Source: Oehlia diaphana
Lineage: Eukaryota; Glomeromycota; Glomeromycetes; Glomerales; Glomeraceae
Direction of reading: 5' to 3'
Length of the DNA: 41,031 nucleotides
NCBI GenBank assembly: GCA_003833135.1
Contig: QZLH01000641.1
Location: forward strand, 10,006-51,036
This document shows, in pieces, positions 30,269-41,031 of the stretch. Numbering within the stretch: the first letter of the stretch is position 1; every line of letters starts with the position of its first letter. The notes under the pieces were generated by a model. That model worked only from the letters and a program-made list of their open reading frames with translations. It had not been told where the DNA came from and searched no databases. The position numbers were made by a program, and so were the translations under genes.

Positions 30269-33200
30269 ATGTCAAGACTACCAAAATTACCTACGGTTAG
30301 CGGAATACCGTCTTCGGGTCTTCCTTCTCCGGCAGCAAAACGTCGTCCATCAACTGGCACTACAGGAAAATCAACACTTGCCCTGACTCCAGAACAGGAA
30401 GCGCTATTACAGGCGGCAATGGAAAAATATAATCCAACGCCAGCTACCGAGTCGAATGAGAATAATCAAACTAGCTCTATCTCAACACTTGGAAATAGTC
30501 AAGCTAATTCATCACACTCAACGCCAGCTACGAATAATACGAATAACCAGTCAAATAGAAAACTTGGAAAAAAAACAAGTTTTACCAGAATGACGCGTCC
30601 AACACTTCCACCATTAACAGAAAAATCAGCTGCTATAAAACAAAATTCAACAATACAACAAACTCCTCACACAATGTCATCGAAATTAAATAATTCTGGA
30701 TTGCCTGCATCAAATTTATCTTCACCACTTCAACGTTCACTTTCAGGCCAAAATTCAACGTTGTCTTCGGCATCAAATCCCGCTCATCAACGGTTACAAG
30801 CCATGGCTGCATCTCAACAACGTCCAGCTTCCCCTTCACTTTCCTTATATTCAATAGGTGAACGAGTTACTGTTGAGTCAATGAATATTTCAGGTACATT
30901 AAGGTTTTTAGGCCCAATTGACAATAAGTCTGGAACCTGGGCCGGAATAGAAGTAGACGTTCCAGGAACAGGTAAAAATGATGGGAGTGCTTTCGGGTAA
31001 GTTTAATTATTTTAAAATTGCGAATTAAATAAATTACTAATTAAATATTATGTATATGAGCAATTATTTAAAGAAGAAATGAAAAAAATTATTTTTTCAC
31101 ATATTTATCATTATTGATTTATTTTTTATTTTATTTCTTTATGTTGAAATTATTTTATTTTTAGAAAATCCTACTTTACTTGTCCTCCAAACTCGGGTAT
31201 ATTTACTCTTTCATCAAAGCTTACCAAATCTAAAGAAGCTGAAGATATACCAAATTTACCACAAATTCCTTCAATTAACAAATCTTCTAATACCATACCA
31301 CGACCACCTTCTACTTCAAGTAATTCAAGTGAAAAAGCATCATCTGGTATACCATCATCTTTGGCTACACCAAATTTATCAAAACATGCTCAAAACGCAG
31401 CTATTGCTGCTGGTCGGATCACAGCCGGTTCTCGTGCTTCAAGGTATATTGGTGTCACAGCTTCCCAACTTAAACAGAGAAAGCCGTCGACTGTGTCCTC
31501 AACTCCTGATACTGCACCTAACGGACAAACGACTCCGTCCAGGACTAAACCAACGCCGACACTAGGACTCGTGAGACCTGGTTCTCTCCAAAGTTTAAAG
31601 TCACCATCCACACCTCCAACTAATGGTAGACAATATCGCAACAGAAAAGATTCTTCATCATCCACTGGATCGACTGTTTCTAAAGCGTCAGGTTTACCTC
31701 GTTCACGATCTGTTACACCGAACCCTCCAAATGAATCGCAGCACACTTCAGATAGTGAGAATACTATAACAGCAGGTATTAAAGAAGAAATGAGCAACAA
31801 ATCACTTCAAGAAAAAGTCCAAAAATTACTGAGCGATCCTGATACCTCTGACAGTATTCCCTTAAGTCTTTTTGATCAGCAAGCTCTTCGAATTCAACAA
31901 CTGCAAATGAAAATTGAGGTTTTGGAAACCGAAAATACATATTTAAAACTTGATAACAAGAAATCGTTCACTGATACATCAGCTGGAATTCGAAGCTCTG
32001 ATCAATGGGAAAAAGAGAAAAAAGCTCTTTTGGAAGAAAGAGATTTAAAAGAAAAAATTTTGAATGATAAAATATCAGATTTATCCAGGCAACTTCAAGA
32101 GGTTGCGAAAGGACACCATCATAGACCAAGTACTTCATTGTCAATGATCGCCGATGATGATAACATGAGTGATAAAATATTACAATTGACTGAGTTGATT
32201 GAACAAAAAGATGAACATGTCAAGTCACTTGAAGAATCTCTTAACAAGGTAAATAAACAATCTAGTGAGTATCAATTAAAGATCAAAGAGCTTGAAAAAG
32301 TTGCACAAAATGAAGCTTCAGATCGCATTTCCCAGTTAGAAAAAGATATCCAAGGTAAAAAAAATGAAAATGATGAATTAAATTCAAAGTTTGACCAATA
32401 CAAACTTGATTCAGAAAGTAAAGTAAATTCTTTACAAAAAACCATTGACGAGCTCAAGGCAGCAGGTCAAGAAACAATGAATATTTACGAAGAGAGAGTT
32501 TCTTCCTTGGAACAACAAGTTGAAGAATTAAAAAAGGCTGGTGTTGAAACAATAACTTTATATGAAGAGGCAACAGCTAGAATTGCTGAACGTGAAGATA
32601 AAATTAATTCATTGGAAAAGGAAGCAGAAGAATTAAGATCTGCTGGCGTAGAAGCAATAGATGTATATGAAAAAACTATCGAAGGAACCAAAAAGGAAGT
32701 TGAAGAATTGAAGAATCAATTAACTAAAAAGGAGGAAACTATTACAACATTATCAAAAGAAATAGATAAATTACAGTTAGTACAAAAAGAGTTGGCAGAA
32801 GCTAAAGCCAAATTGGAAATGAATGATAAACGAGAAGAAGGGCTTCGAAATGAATTAGCAGATTTACAGACTGGATTGGAACATATGATGCGTGCGGATG
32901 CAAAATCAAGAGAACGCATATATCAATTGGAAGATGATGTTCGTGAGTCACAAGCACTTGTTAATAGACAATTAGAGGAAATAAATGCTTTAAAAAATAA
33001 TATGCAAAATCTAATGGGTGCAAATAATAATGAAGAAATCGAAAAAGTCAAGGCAGTTTTTGAGGGTGATACAAAGAGGTTACAAGATGAATTGGAAGAG
33101 TTAAGAAAGTTTTTATCAGAAGTACAAACTGAAAAACGTACTATTGTTAGTGAAGCGGATTCTTTGAAAGATGAGAAGAAAATGTTAGAGAGAAAACTGC

Positions 33201-34932
33201 AAGAGGGTGAACGCCAAAGAAACGATATATCCTCTGAATTAGAAGCTTTGAAAGTTAGTATAAAACGAAATGAAGATGAAAAAAATCAAATTACCTCTCA
33301 ATTAGAAGAATTGAAGGTAATTGTAACTAAGGTCGAAGAGCAAAAAAATAAACTAATTCAAGAATCGGAAGTGGAGAAAAAGGCGCTTGTTGAAGAGCAT
33401 GAAAATGCCAAAAGAGAGTTGATAGTAAGTCGTGAAATTGCAGAAAAGGAAATAACAGCTGCTAGTGAAAGGGCTAAAAAAGAATTGATGGAATCACGTG
33501 AAAATGCTAAAAAAGAATTAATTGAAGCGCGCGAAAATGCTCAAAAGGAACTCGAAGCATTACAGAAGCAACTTATTGATTTAACCAAGAAAGCTGAATA
33601 TGCTGAACAGCTGAAATCTGAATTAGAACTTAAAGCTCAAGAATTGAAAAAATTGTCTGAGGACTTTGAAGAAGTTAAGAATGAAAAGGAAAAATTACAA
33701 GCTTCTCAAGAAGCACAAAATAATAGTGAAGTAAGCTCAACACAAAATCTTGAAGACCTCAAGATAGAGTATGAAAACAAACTCAATGTTTATAAATCGG
33801 AAAATGATCAATTAAAACAAAAGATTAAGGATTTGGCATTAGCTAATAAAAATATTCCTGATGCCTTACGAAATACTACACAAGATTATGAAGAAAAAAT
33901 TGTTGCGTTTGAAGAACAAATTTCTGGTTTGAATTATATAGTACATGAATTGACACGCGAAAATGTATCAATTGCTGGTGAAAATAAAAAGATATTGGCT
34001 GAACAAGAGAAATTAATGGAAGCCCACAGGCAGGTAGAAACCGAATGCCTTAAATTAATGGATGAATTAGAACGTTTACACAGTGAATCGCTCAACGGAC
34101 AAGGCGTATTAAGTTTAACACCACCTGAAGATTCATTTAATGTTAATGGAATTAAATCTGAAGGGAATCAAGAGAGTTCTGAAGATACTCAGAGTGGAGA
34201 AGCACCACTGCAGGACACTAACGGACAACAAACTGGTGGTGATTTATCGCGTCTTCAATCACTTTTAAACGAAAAACAGACACAATTGGAACGTTTGTCC
34301 TCGAAGCATAATTTCGAAATACGCGAATTACGCAAGAAAGTATCTGATTTAGAAAAATCAAAACAACGAGAAATCAACATGTTGAATAAAGATGTAGCTG
34401 AATTAGAATCTTTAATTGAAAGTAAAATATTTCGAGAAGCGGATTTGGAGGAAGAAATTCAACGTGAACAAAGAAATTCCAAACGATTAAAAGATGAAAT
34501 TGAGGAATTACGAGAGCAAATAAACGAAATTAAGAGTTCAAATGGCGCAACAAATGTACTAGAAGCTACACTTGTCGGTGATGGTATAATTTCTAATAAT
34601 TCTGTTAAACCGATCGAAAAGTTAAAGGAAAACGGAACTTCAGGCTTATATTGTGAGATTTGTGAACAAGAAGGTCACGATATAATCAGTTGCAAAGCAG
34701 TATTTGGCTCGAATTCGGCAAATATAACAGAAGATAAAGCAGCCAGTAATGGTATACACAATGAAAGCATTACCGAAGAAAAGCCGGTGAGTAATATAGT
34801 TTTTAGTGTTTATTGATCTTCATTCAATATGTTGAAAAAATTTTCTTGTCATTGTTTTAGTATTGTGATAATTGTGAAGAATTTGGACTTCATTGGACAG
34901 AAGAATGCCCAAATCAAGATGAGACATTTTAG
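30269..34932 (+). CDS. CLIP-170-like microtubule plus-end protein (CAP-Gly)
   Basis: Cytoplasmic linker protein that tracks growing microtubule ends. Exons 30269-30996, 31165-34786 and 34861-34932 give 4422 nt, 1473 aa. The N-terminus (~1-190) is basic and Ser/Pro-rich. One CAP-Gly domain covers ~195-270: YSIGERVTVESMNISGTLRF, the tubulin-tail-binding GKNDGS motif, then GKSYFTCPPNSGIF across the first intron. A basic Ser/Pro region follows, then a very long coiled coil (~470-1390). The C-terminus has two zinc knuckles, CEICEQEGHDIISC (1406-1419) and CDNCEEFGLHWTEEC (1452-1466), and ends QDETF. CLIP-170 likewise ends with knuckles and an ETF terminus, involved in autoinhibition and dynein/p150 binding. 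A single CAP-Gly matches fungal Bik1/Tip1. The last 24 residues depend on a third exon (donor GTGAGT); reading through instead would lose the second knuckle. Confidence 0.93.
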
Positions 34933-35457
34933 ATTGCTTCAATTTGCAAGAGATAATTTAATAACTACGAAACTTTAATGTTTTAATTGTATTATTTAAT
35001 GCCTTTTATTTATATATATATACGATTTGGAAAGTCTTTTTGTAATAATATTTTTTAAAAAATTATTTAAATTATTAGTTACTATCGTTTTTTTTTACCC
35101 TTTTACAATATATTTATTTTTATTTTATTTATTTCATTTTATTTCATTTTATTTATTTTTGCCATTGCCAAATTGTATTATATTAACAATTATTTTATAT
35201 TATTATAATAGATTTAAAATTTTTAATTATTATTTAGTTTTATAGTTATTAGTTTTTCAAACATAAAAAAAAATATATATAATGTTTATAAATTTGCTAA
35301 CAATCAATTTATTTATTTATAACAAACTATATATATATGTAAAATATAATAAAAAAATGTAATAATTTAATTACATTGTCTATATTTTTAAAAGTGTGGT
35401 AAATTAAATTATATTAGTAGAGCATTAAAAAGTTGTGGATTCAAATAACTATAATCA
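34933..35457. other. Convergent 3' region (CLIP / ceramidase)
   Basis: About 525 bp of almost pure A/T between two stop codons, with TATATATA runs and repeated TTTCATTTTATTT at about 35125-35155. Only 3' UTRs are expected. Confidence 0.5.
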
Positions 35458-36786
35458 TCATTCAACTTTACTATTAAGTTTTATTTCTTTCTTTGAAGTT
35501 GTACTAATTTTAGCAACATAAGGAACAAACCCTAATCCCCATTTAATATTATATTCGTTTTCCTTATGTAATAATATTATTCTAATATAATTACTAAATA
35601 CAATCCAATAATAAGTACCAAACGCAGTGCCAATATGCCACCATCCATGTAATTCCAATAAATGACTTAAAGGCATCCCTATTCTACGACGAGCTGCTAT
35701 TAATTGATGGCAAGCTATATTATCAACATTCCATAAGAAAAATCCAAGTCCAAACGTTGTCCAAGATGTAAACAATAATTTTTTCATAAGAATACGTGTT
35801 TGACCTTTAGGTACTTGTGTTAATAAATAAATCGATTGAAAATTAAGTACTATTACTAATAATGCATATGATATTTGATGAAATACTGGATTATTGATAT
35901 ATAAATAAGCCGCTGTTACACTTAGTGCATATATAAATAAGGCTAATGGTAAAAATAAGCCGAACTTTCTTTTTCCTCCTGTTTCGAAACTATATGAACA
36001 TTAATCAAGAAATTAGTTGTATTGTTTTAGAAATATAGTTATGATAGTAATAAAGTCGCATACATGTCGTGTGTTAAGACACATGCTGCATAGATCACTA
36101 TAGTTAAACAAGGAAGAAATAATTAGTATAAAAAGAAATCTTTTGAAATTTAAAAATTTTTAAACGATACTTTACTTGGAAGTTCATCTAATAATTGAAA
36201 TTCATACAGCAAAGTCATATGAAACCACCAAGATCCTATCCCGATCAATGCAATTGCGGCATAGCCAAATGCGTGACGAAAAGGCAAACCACACTTGAAA
36301 GTAGTGTAAATACCGAAAATTGCCAAAGTGACTTAAAATTAACAACAAAAAAAAAAAATTATTACAAAAATATAATCAATTATATTATAAAACATTTGTA
36401 TATTTAATAAATAATAGAAGTACAACTTACTAAAAATAAGATTTGTTGTAGTATTGATGAATTCGGCGATATATTTATGAACTATATAATTTTCCTTAAA
36501 AATACCAAGAAATAAAATGTTAAAGAATATAGGGCATATTTTTAAATACGAATAAAAACAAGTAATTCACAGCCCACCAATTAATTTTAAAGAGGTGAAT
36601 TGATAAATTATAATTATTATATATAGTCTTACTTCGCACCAATCCAAAGTTGCCGTTCTGAAAAAAAGAGTGTTTATTATTAGATTAAAATAATAACAAA
36701 ATAAATAAATAAATAAAATAATGCTGTGTTTATTGAACTTACGTTTCTCCCCAAAAAGGTAATGGAGTTTCTTTCATTTCATTCAT
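35458..36786 (-). CDS. Alkaline ceramidase (Ypc1/Ydc1/ACER family)
   Basis: Multi-pass ER/Golgi enzyme that hydrolyses ceramide (or phyto-/dihydroceramide) to a sphingoid base and fatty acid. Six exons on the minus strand: 36743-36786, 36633-36657, 36431-36494, 36176-36331, 36064-36097 and 35458-35989. They total 855 nt, 284 aa. The known ion-binding set is visible. LDWCEENYIVHKYIAEF gives Asp20, Glu23, Asn25 and Glu34 (calcium site of ACER3, shifted by one). GIGSWWFHMTLLYEFQLLDE gives His82, and ELHGWWHIGTAFGTYY gives His222 and His226 (zinc site). About seven hydrophobic membrane segments are present. The 25-nt and 34-nt exons are needed to keep the motifs intact and their phases fit. The C-terminal tail is basic (TTSKKEIKLNSKVE). 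Substrate preference cannot be read from the sequence. Confidence 0.92.
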
Positions 36787-37640
36787 TGTAAAAAAATTTA
36801 ATTCAACATATATTTATATCAACTCTTGAGAGAAAGGGTATAGCAATATCTCGTGATATTTATAAAAAAACCATATCCACCCGAATGGGCTGTGTAAAAC
36901 AATGATTCAGTTTAGCCCCTACAAAATCCTTTGCATCGCTCAGTAAGATGTACTGATCACAGATCTACTGTGGCTGTAACGGTATCGTGTAATGTAATTT
37001 GATTATGCCTTCTTGACTGCACGTGGTTAGATGCTTTATCAATTTAAGTCAAATCCAATGTGGCTTTTTTTATTGTTTAATTTCCTATAAAAAATAAGCT
37101 TAATTAAAAATTTTTGTGTGACCTTAATTATAAACTTTTCGAGATAATTTTTACACTCGTTGCAATTGATTTTGTTATTTTTCTATACACTAATTCTTGA
37201 AAATCAAAGAAATGGTATTTTACTATATAAAGTTGTTTGATATTAATTGTTATACTCTTTTTATTTTTTCTTTAATGTGATTAAATTAATTTTATCGCCA
37301 TTATCTAATAAAGAAAGAATAAATATTAAATTATTGGTACGCGTTCCTTATATTAAACTTAATGGTATAATGGCATAATCTATTTAATAATTTTTTTTAT
37401 ATTGAAATTAGGGTGGAGTTATTTAGGTATGTGCTAATTTTGAGTATTTTAAGTACTTTTTCTTGAATGGAGTATAAAGATAGAACTACTTTAGTAAATC
37501 TGCTGTCTGCACTACGCCAATTTGTGACACGACCGTTATCCGCAGTTTTTCTCTCGTCCTCGCTATTTTATATTTTATTCATTTACTATTTTCTTCTTTT
37601 AAACAATTACAATCTATAACATATTTTTATTTTTTATGAT
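36787..37640. other. Upstream region of the ceramidase gene
   Basis: 850 bp without a supported gene. It includes a less AT-rich part at about 36900-37040 with short complementary words (GATCACAGATC, CTACTGTGGCTG) and another near 37500-37560. Promoter elements of the ceramidase gene are expected at the left edge. No tRNA-like fold could be built by eye. Confidence 0.4.
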
Positions 37641-38300
37641 TTATATTTTAATATGGCTCTATACCCCAATTCTGGACAAACTGGGCCACTCGTTCTACCG
37701 AATTGGTACAGGTGTGTAGAGAACACAAAAGAGGTGCAATGAAAAAGAAACAAAATAAAATATCTATAAACTTCAGTTTAATCCTAACAATTATACAGTT
37801 AAACTATATCTACTGTTTTTAAAACTTAAAGCTTGAATCCTGAGTGAATTTTTTTTCTTTAACCATTATCCCATTAATCTGCTGCATCTTGTTACAATCT
37901 TTCTTCTTTAAGAAGTTTCTCTTCAAGTTGAAAAGAATGTATTTATATCAATTCAAGTTTACACAGCTTTTAAATTTTAATACTGCTTATAGTATTGCTC
38001 AAATTTTAAAGTACATGATTATCTTGCATTTTTTTTCCTTTTTGTATTATTTTAAAAGATTGACTTCTAGTTTTAATTTAGAAATATCTTTGACTAGAAC
38101 CCTAAACATCTCTAAAAAAAACCGGGATTTCTTATGTAAATTACTAATAAAATGCAATATTTAAAAATTCTTTATTGTAAACAAGGTAAAATATAGGAAA
38201 AAAAATGGATTTTAGCAATGCAAAAGTAGCTAATATTTTATAAAAGTTATACATTAATAAAAAATTTTTTCAAAAAACTATTAAATTTGATTCAGATTAT
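37641..38300. other. Possible truncated gene start, then AT-rich sequence
   Basis: From the ATG at 37653 a 29-codon frame begins MALYPNSGQTGPLVLPNWYR and meets a possible GTGTGT donor, but no convincing downstream exon was found. The opposite strand is open over the same stretch as well, so the coding strand is uncertain. An open frame at 37844-38164 is Phe/Leu-rich and looks like a composition artefact. Confidence 0.25.
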
Positions 38301-38849
38301 AATAATTCAGATTATACTTGTGGCTGAAACCTTTCAAAGGTACAGCCAAATCTGAAATTCTAAAATCCAAGTTTAAAACTAATGGTAAAATCCAAAATCA
38401 AAACTAAAATTTTATATAGCTGAAATTATTTTTATTATACTGAAAATTCAAAACCATTTTTTCATTATTTATTATTTATTTTATTATGAAAAATTGGCAT
38501 TTATTTATTTATTTTTATTTATTAATTATTATTTATTTTTAAAAATTTTAAAGTGATTTAATATACTGTATATATTCATATATATTTAATAAAGCATTCC
38601 TGAAATTGGATGTACCAAATATTTCTGATTTTACTAAAAACTTTCAAAAATTTTAATATATTTAAATATTATGTTTGTTTAAATTATTCTCTTCCTAGTT
38701 TTTTCTTCTCAATTTTCAGTTAAAAGAATGTTAAACTAATTATTAATTTAAAATAGCTCTATTATTCTTTACTAAAAATATACATTTTTCTGAATTGCTT
38801 TTATAATTATTTTGAAATACTTCTATTATATTGAAATTATTTATTCTAT
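38301..38849. other. AT-rich sequence with degenerate short repeats
   Basis: Near 38340-38450 degenerate words of the type AAAATCCAA and CAAAACTAAAATTT recur. From 38455 on there are TTTATTATTTATT-type runs. No gene is supported. Confidence 0.4.
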
Positions 38850-39150
38850 TTTGTAATAAATTTAATATTATTTTAAAAAAATTACAGATATTATTTAATA
38901 AAATAACTGAAATGTAATGATATGAAATAATTCTGTAATATATTTTATATACTGATTTTATTTTAATATTATTTTGAAATATATTACAAATATTATTCAA
39001 ATTTAATAAAATAACTGAAATATAAATAATATGAAATTATTCTGTAATATATTTCTCATATTAATTTTATTTTGTAATAAATTTAATATTATTTTGCTGA
39101 AAAATATTACAAATATTATTTAAAAAACTAATTGAAATATTTTGTAATTG
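38850..39150. repeat. Tandem repeat, ~100-115 bp unit, about three copies
   Basis: Three adjacent degenerate units share ATTTAATATTATTTT, then ATATTACAAATATTATTTA, AAATAACTGAAAT and ATTCTGTAATATATTT. They lie at about 38850-38950, 38955-39065 and 39066-39150, the last incomplete. An 85-codon minus-strand frame across it is a by-product. Confidence 0.55.
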
Positions 39151-39302
39151 TATCATACTTAATTTAAAATAATACTAGTTTTATAATTCTACCTAGTAAT
39201 TACATTTATTATTACATTTATAACTAGTACTCTAGCAATATTAAACTACATTCATTATATTATTATTTTTACCAATTTATATAGATTCTAATATCTATTT
39301 CT

Positions 39303-39658
39303 TTTGTAAATGTTGTTCCACTCTCACATGTAACATTTACATCAACTGTTTGCTAATCCAATTTGTGCAAATCTGCAAGAATAGTATGTCACCAATCAAT
39401 TTGTTTATCACTAGTAATTTCATCATTATAGTACTCTGTATGATTAATATTAAGTTTGACATAATGTTTAACTATTATAAAAATAACATTTGAAATGAAA
39501 TTTTTAAGCAATGATCATGATGTATGATCATTTACAAATTCAACTTTTTTGACCTTTTTTATTTGAGATTGAAATACATTAATTACATTAATTACATCAT
39601 CACTTGAAATAAAGTTCTTTATGTATGTTTCGCTAGGTAGTTTATCCAAAGTACAACT
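39303..39658 (-). pseudogene. Decayed ORF with three in-frame stops, family unknown
   Basis: One minus-strand frame stays protein-like over about 118 codons. It reads LDKLPSETYIKNFISSDDVI near the start, then FQSQIKKVKKVEFVNDH, LLKNFISNVIFIIVKHYVKL, YYNDEITSDKQIDW, TILADLHKL and VDVNVTCESGTTFTK. It is interrupted only by TGA, TGA and TAG. No frameshift is needed. Two stops can come from CGA and one from CAG by C-to-T change. I do not recognise the family. Confidence 0.5.
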
Positions 39659-40154
39659 ATAATATGCATAACAAATAAAAATTAAATAATAATCAATAAT
39701 GTATAATATAACTAATACAACTTATAATGATTCATAAAATCAAATACAATCATTAAACAATCATTATAAAGACGTATTCTCTAAGTCGCAAACCAACTTT
39801 GATTTTTACTTTTTGTATTTAAGACATTTAAAGTTACACTAAAATGATTGGCACAATTTCAGGCTAATGCAAGAATTAATTTTCTGAATTTGTATAAAAA
39901 GTATTTTATATTTATCAATAAAAAGGTTAACTAAAGGATTTTTTAAACAATAAAAAATATATTAGTAAAAATAATCATTTTATGTATATACTGTATATAA
40001 AGAAACTATAATAAAATGTAAAGTAAACTTACATTATTTACTTAAGAAGATGGTTTAGTAATTATCGTAATATCTTGATTAATTATTTGATTATTTGATG
40101 GATTTACACTAGAAGTTATAAAAGCTGTTAAATTATTTGATAAAAATATAGCAG
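39659..40154. other. AT-rich spacer, nothing recognised
   Basis: No gene, RNA or structured repeat is supported. A 76-codon minus-strand frame at 40042-40272 overlaps the repeat described next and is not supported. Confidence 0.4.
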
Positions 40155-40300
40155 TTATTATACTTCTCATAATTAATTTAATTATGGCATTATACCTGAC
40201 GTAATATGTCATAATAATTATGGTTGCAAATTTTAAAAATGCTGATATGCCGTAATTGAATAAACCTGTCAAATTAATTACGGCAGTAAAGTTAAATTTT
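40155..40300. repeat. Third copy of the inner sequence of the long inverted repeat
   Basis: The stretch AATTAATTTAATTATGGCAT, followed by TATACCTGACGTAAT near 40170-40205, closely matches the inner end of the right arm at 5226-5262 (AATTTAATTACGCCATTATA then CTCGACGTAAT) and, inverted, the left arm near 1640-1670. Additional TAATTACGG-type words follow to 40285. It is therefore part of a repeat family and not unique to the 566-6112 structure. Confidence 0.55.
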
Positions 40301-40518
40301 ATAATAATTAAAATGGAAAGTAGATCAGTTAATCAGCATTTGATTTAACACATATAATTATGTTAAATATAGAATATAATCATGTATTATATTTTTAATT
40401 TTTTTAAAAAATCCATTTTCTTTGTTTTAAAAATGCTAAATTTAAAATATTTTCTAATGCGCGTACTAATTAAATATAAAATAATATTCTTTTGCATCTT
40501 TTTATATACTAATTATAA

Positions 40519-40880
40519 GTGGCACACCATCAAATACAAATAAAGAAAAAGGAAAACCAGAAAGAAAAAAAGGACCTGTTTGGACTCATTTTAATGATTT
40601 TGATGCTAAAAAAAAAGGTCATATTGGTTGTAAATGCAAATATTATAGTTTGACTCAAAATCGAGGGGAGTCAGCCCAAATGCAAGCATATTTAGCCTTA
40701 TCTTGTTCAAAAGTTCCTTCTATAATTAAATTAGAGTATTTGCTTCTTATTAAACAATATGCTAAAGAATAGGCTACAACTGTCTCAAAAAAAAGGCATA
40801 TTAATTCATTTCAAATAAAAATAGATAAATTTTATGAGTCTGATAAAATTGATGATGCCAAACAAGCATTACTTTACTAA
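40519..40880 (+). pseudogene. BED zinc-finger (hAT-transposase-like) N-terminal remnant
   Basis: After a possible acceptor (ATTATAAG) the frame reads KGPVWTHFNDFDAKKKGHIG, CKCKYYSLTQNRGESAQMQA, YLALSCSKVPSIIKLEYLLL, then a TAG at about 40770. It then continues through KKRHINSFQIKIDKFYESDK to a stop at 40878-40880. The WxHF start, cysteine pair and terminal SC are those of BED fingers at the N-terminus of hAT transposases and relatives. Expected zinc ligands seem lost: the second Cys of CKYC reads Tyr, and the His before LALSC reads Tyr. The hAT catalytic region is absent. Clearly decayed; a domesticated BED protein is unlikely. Confidence 0.6.
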
Positions 40881-41031
40881 AAATAGCCAATTTTTTGAAA
40901 TATTTTTATGGACCTAGATACAATGGCTTTCAAAACAATTGTGCAATTATTTTGTAAAATTTTTAAAATATATCAATATATTTTTGAGGTATTTTTGAGA
41001 TTAATATATTAAAATAATATCAAAGTTAATT
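40881..41031. other. AT-rich window end, nothing recognised
   Basis: Low-complexity sequence with ATATTTTTGAGGTATTTTTG direct repeats. No feature is supported. Confidence 0.3.

Noticed and set aside
31390..32919. Several minus-strand open frames inside the CLIP gene
   Set aside because: Shadows of the coiled-coil coding sequence on the other strand; they lack independent signals.
36890..37040. Less AT-rich patch considered as a tRNA or structured RNA
   Set aside because: No cloverleaf, no B-box (GGTTCGAATCC-like) and no conserved RNA motif could be found by eye.
37844..38164. 106-codon Phe/Leu-rich plus-strand frame
   Set aside because: Looks like translated T-rich sequence; no motif and no homology recognised.

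Overview
The window looks like nuclear DNA of an arbuscular mycorrhizal fungus of the Rhizophagus irregularis type. The reasons are a strongly AT-rich background, compact genes with many short GT-AG introns, fungal-type families (Caf120/Skg3-like PH protein, Rmt2, Nop16, Plavaka transposase), and decayed lineage-type repeat ORFs around a conserved gene block. The organism assignment is inference; no database was searched. All exon joins were made by eye from splice sites and reading phase.

Layout. (1) 1-13.3 kb is an accessory, repeat-rich zone. A ~5.5 kb structure at about 566-6112 has long inverted arms carrying two kinds of minisatellite. Between the arms lie a decayed DDE-like ORF and an apparently intact three-exon gene of unknown function (177 aa). 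A second structure at 8471-11884 has ~220 bp inverted ends, a broken Plavaka-type transposase, two near-identical large palindromes, a third palindrome and an unresolved base (N) at 10500. A decayed ORF of an unrecognised family follows.

(2) 13.8-36.8 kb is a dense block of ten conserved housekeeping genes, mostly alternating in strand: SF3B1 (U2 snRNP), NOP16 (60S assembly), RPL17/uL22, RMT2 (ribosomal-protein arginine methyltransferase), a NUDT5/Ysa1-type Nudix hydrolase, an ataxin-3-like Josephin deubiquitinase, a bZIP factor with upstream ORFs, a Caf120/Skg3-like PH protein, a CLIP-170-like microtubule plus-end protein, and an alkaline ceramidase. Several pairs share divergent promoters of only 110-145 bp. 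NOP16, RPL17 and RMT2 all concern the 60S ribosome.

(3) 36.8-41 kb returns to AT-rich accessory sequence: a tandem repeat, a decayed ORF with three in-frame stops, a third copy of the inner sequence of the long inverted repeat, and the N-terminal remnant of a BED zinc-finger (hAT-like) protein.

A recurring theme is that several in-frame stops in the decayed ORFs are explained by C-to-T changes (CGA to TGA, CAG to TAG), as expected from cytosine deamination in silenced repeats. I saw no rRNA, tRNA or CRISPR array. No clearly new biological system is proven. The best candidates for a second look are the intact unknown gene inside the inverted repeat, the divergent RPL17/RMT2 pair and the bZIP upstream ORFs.
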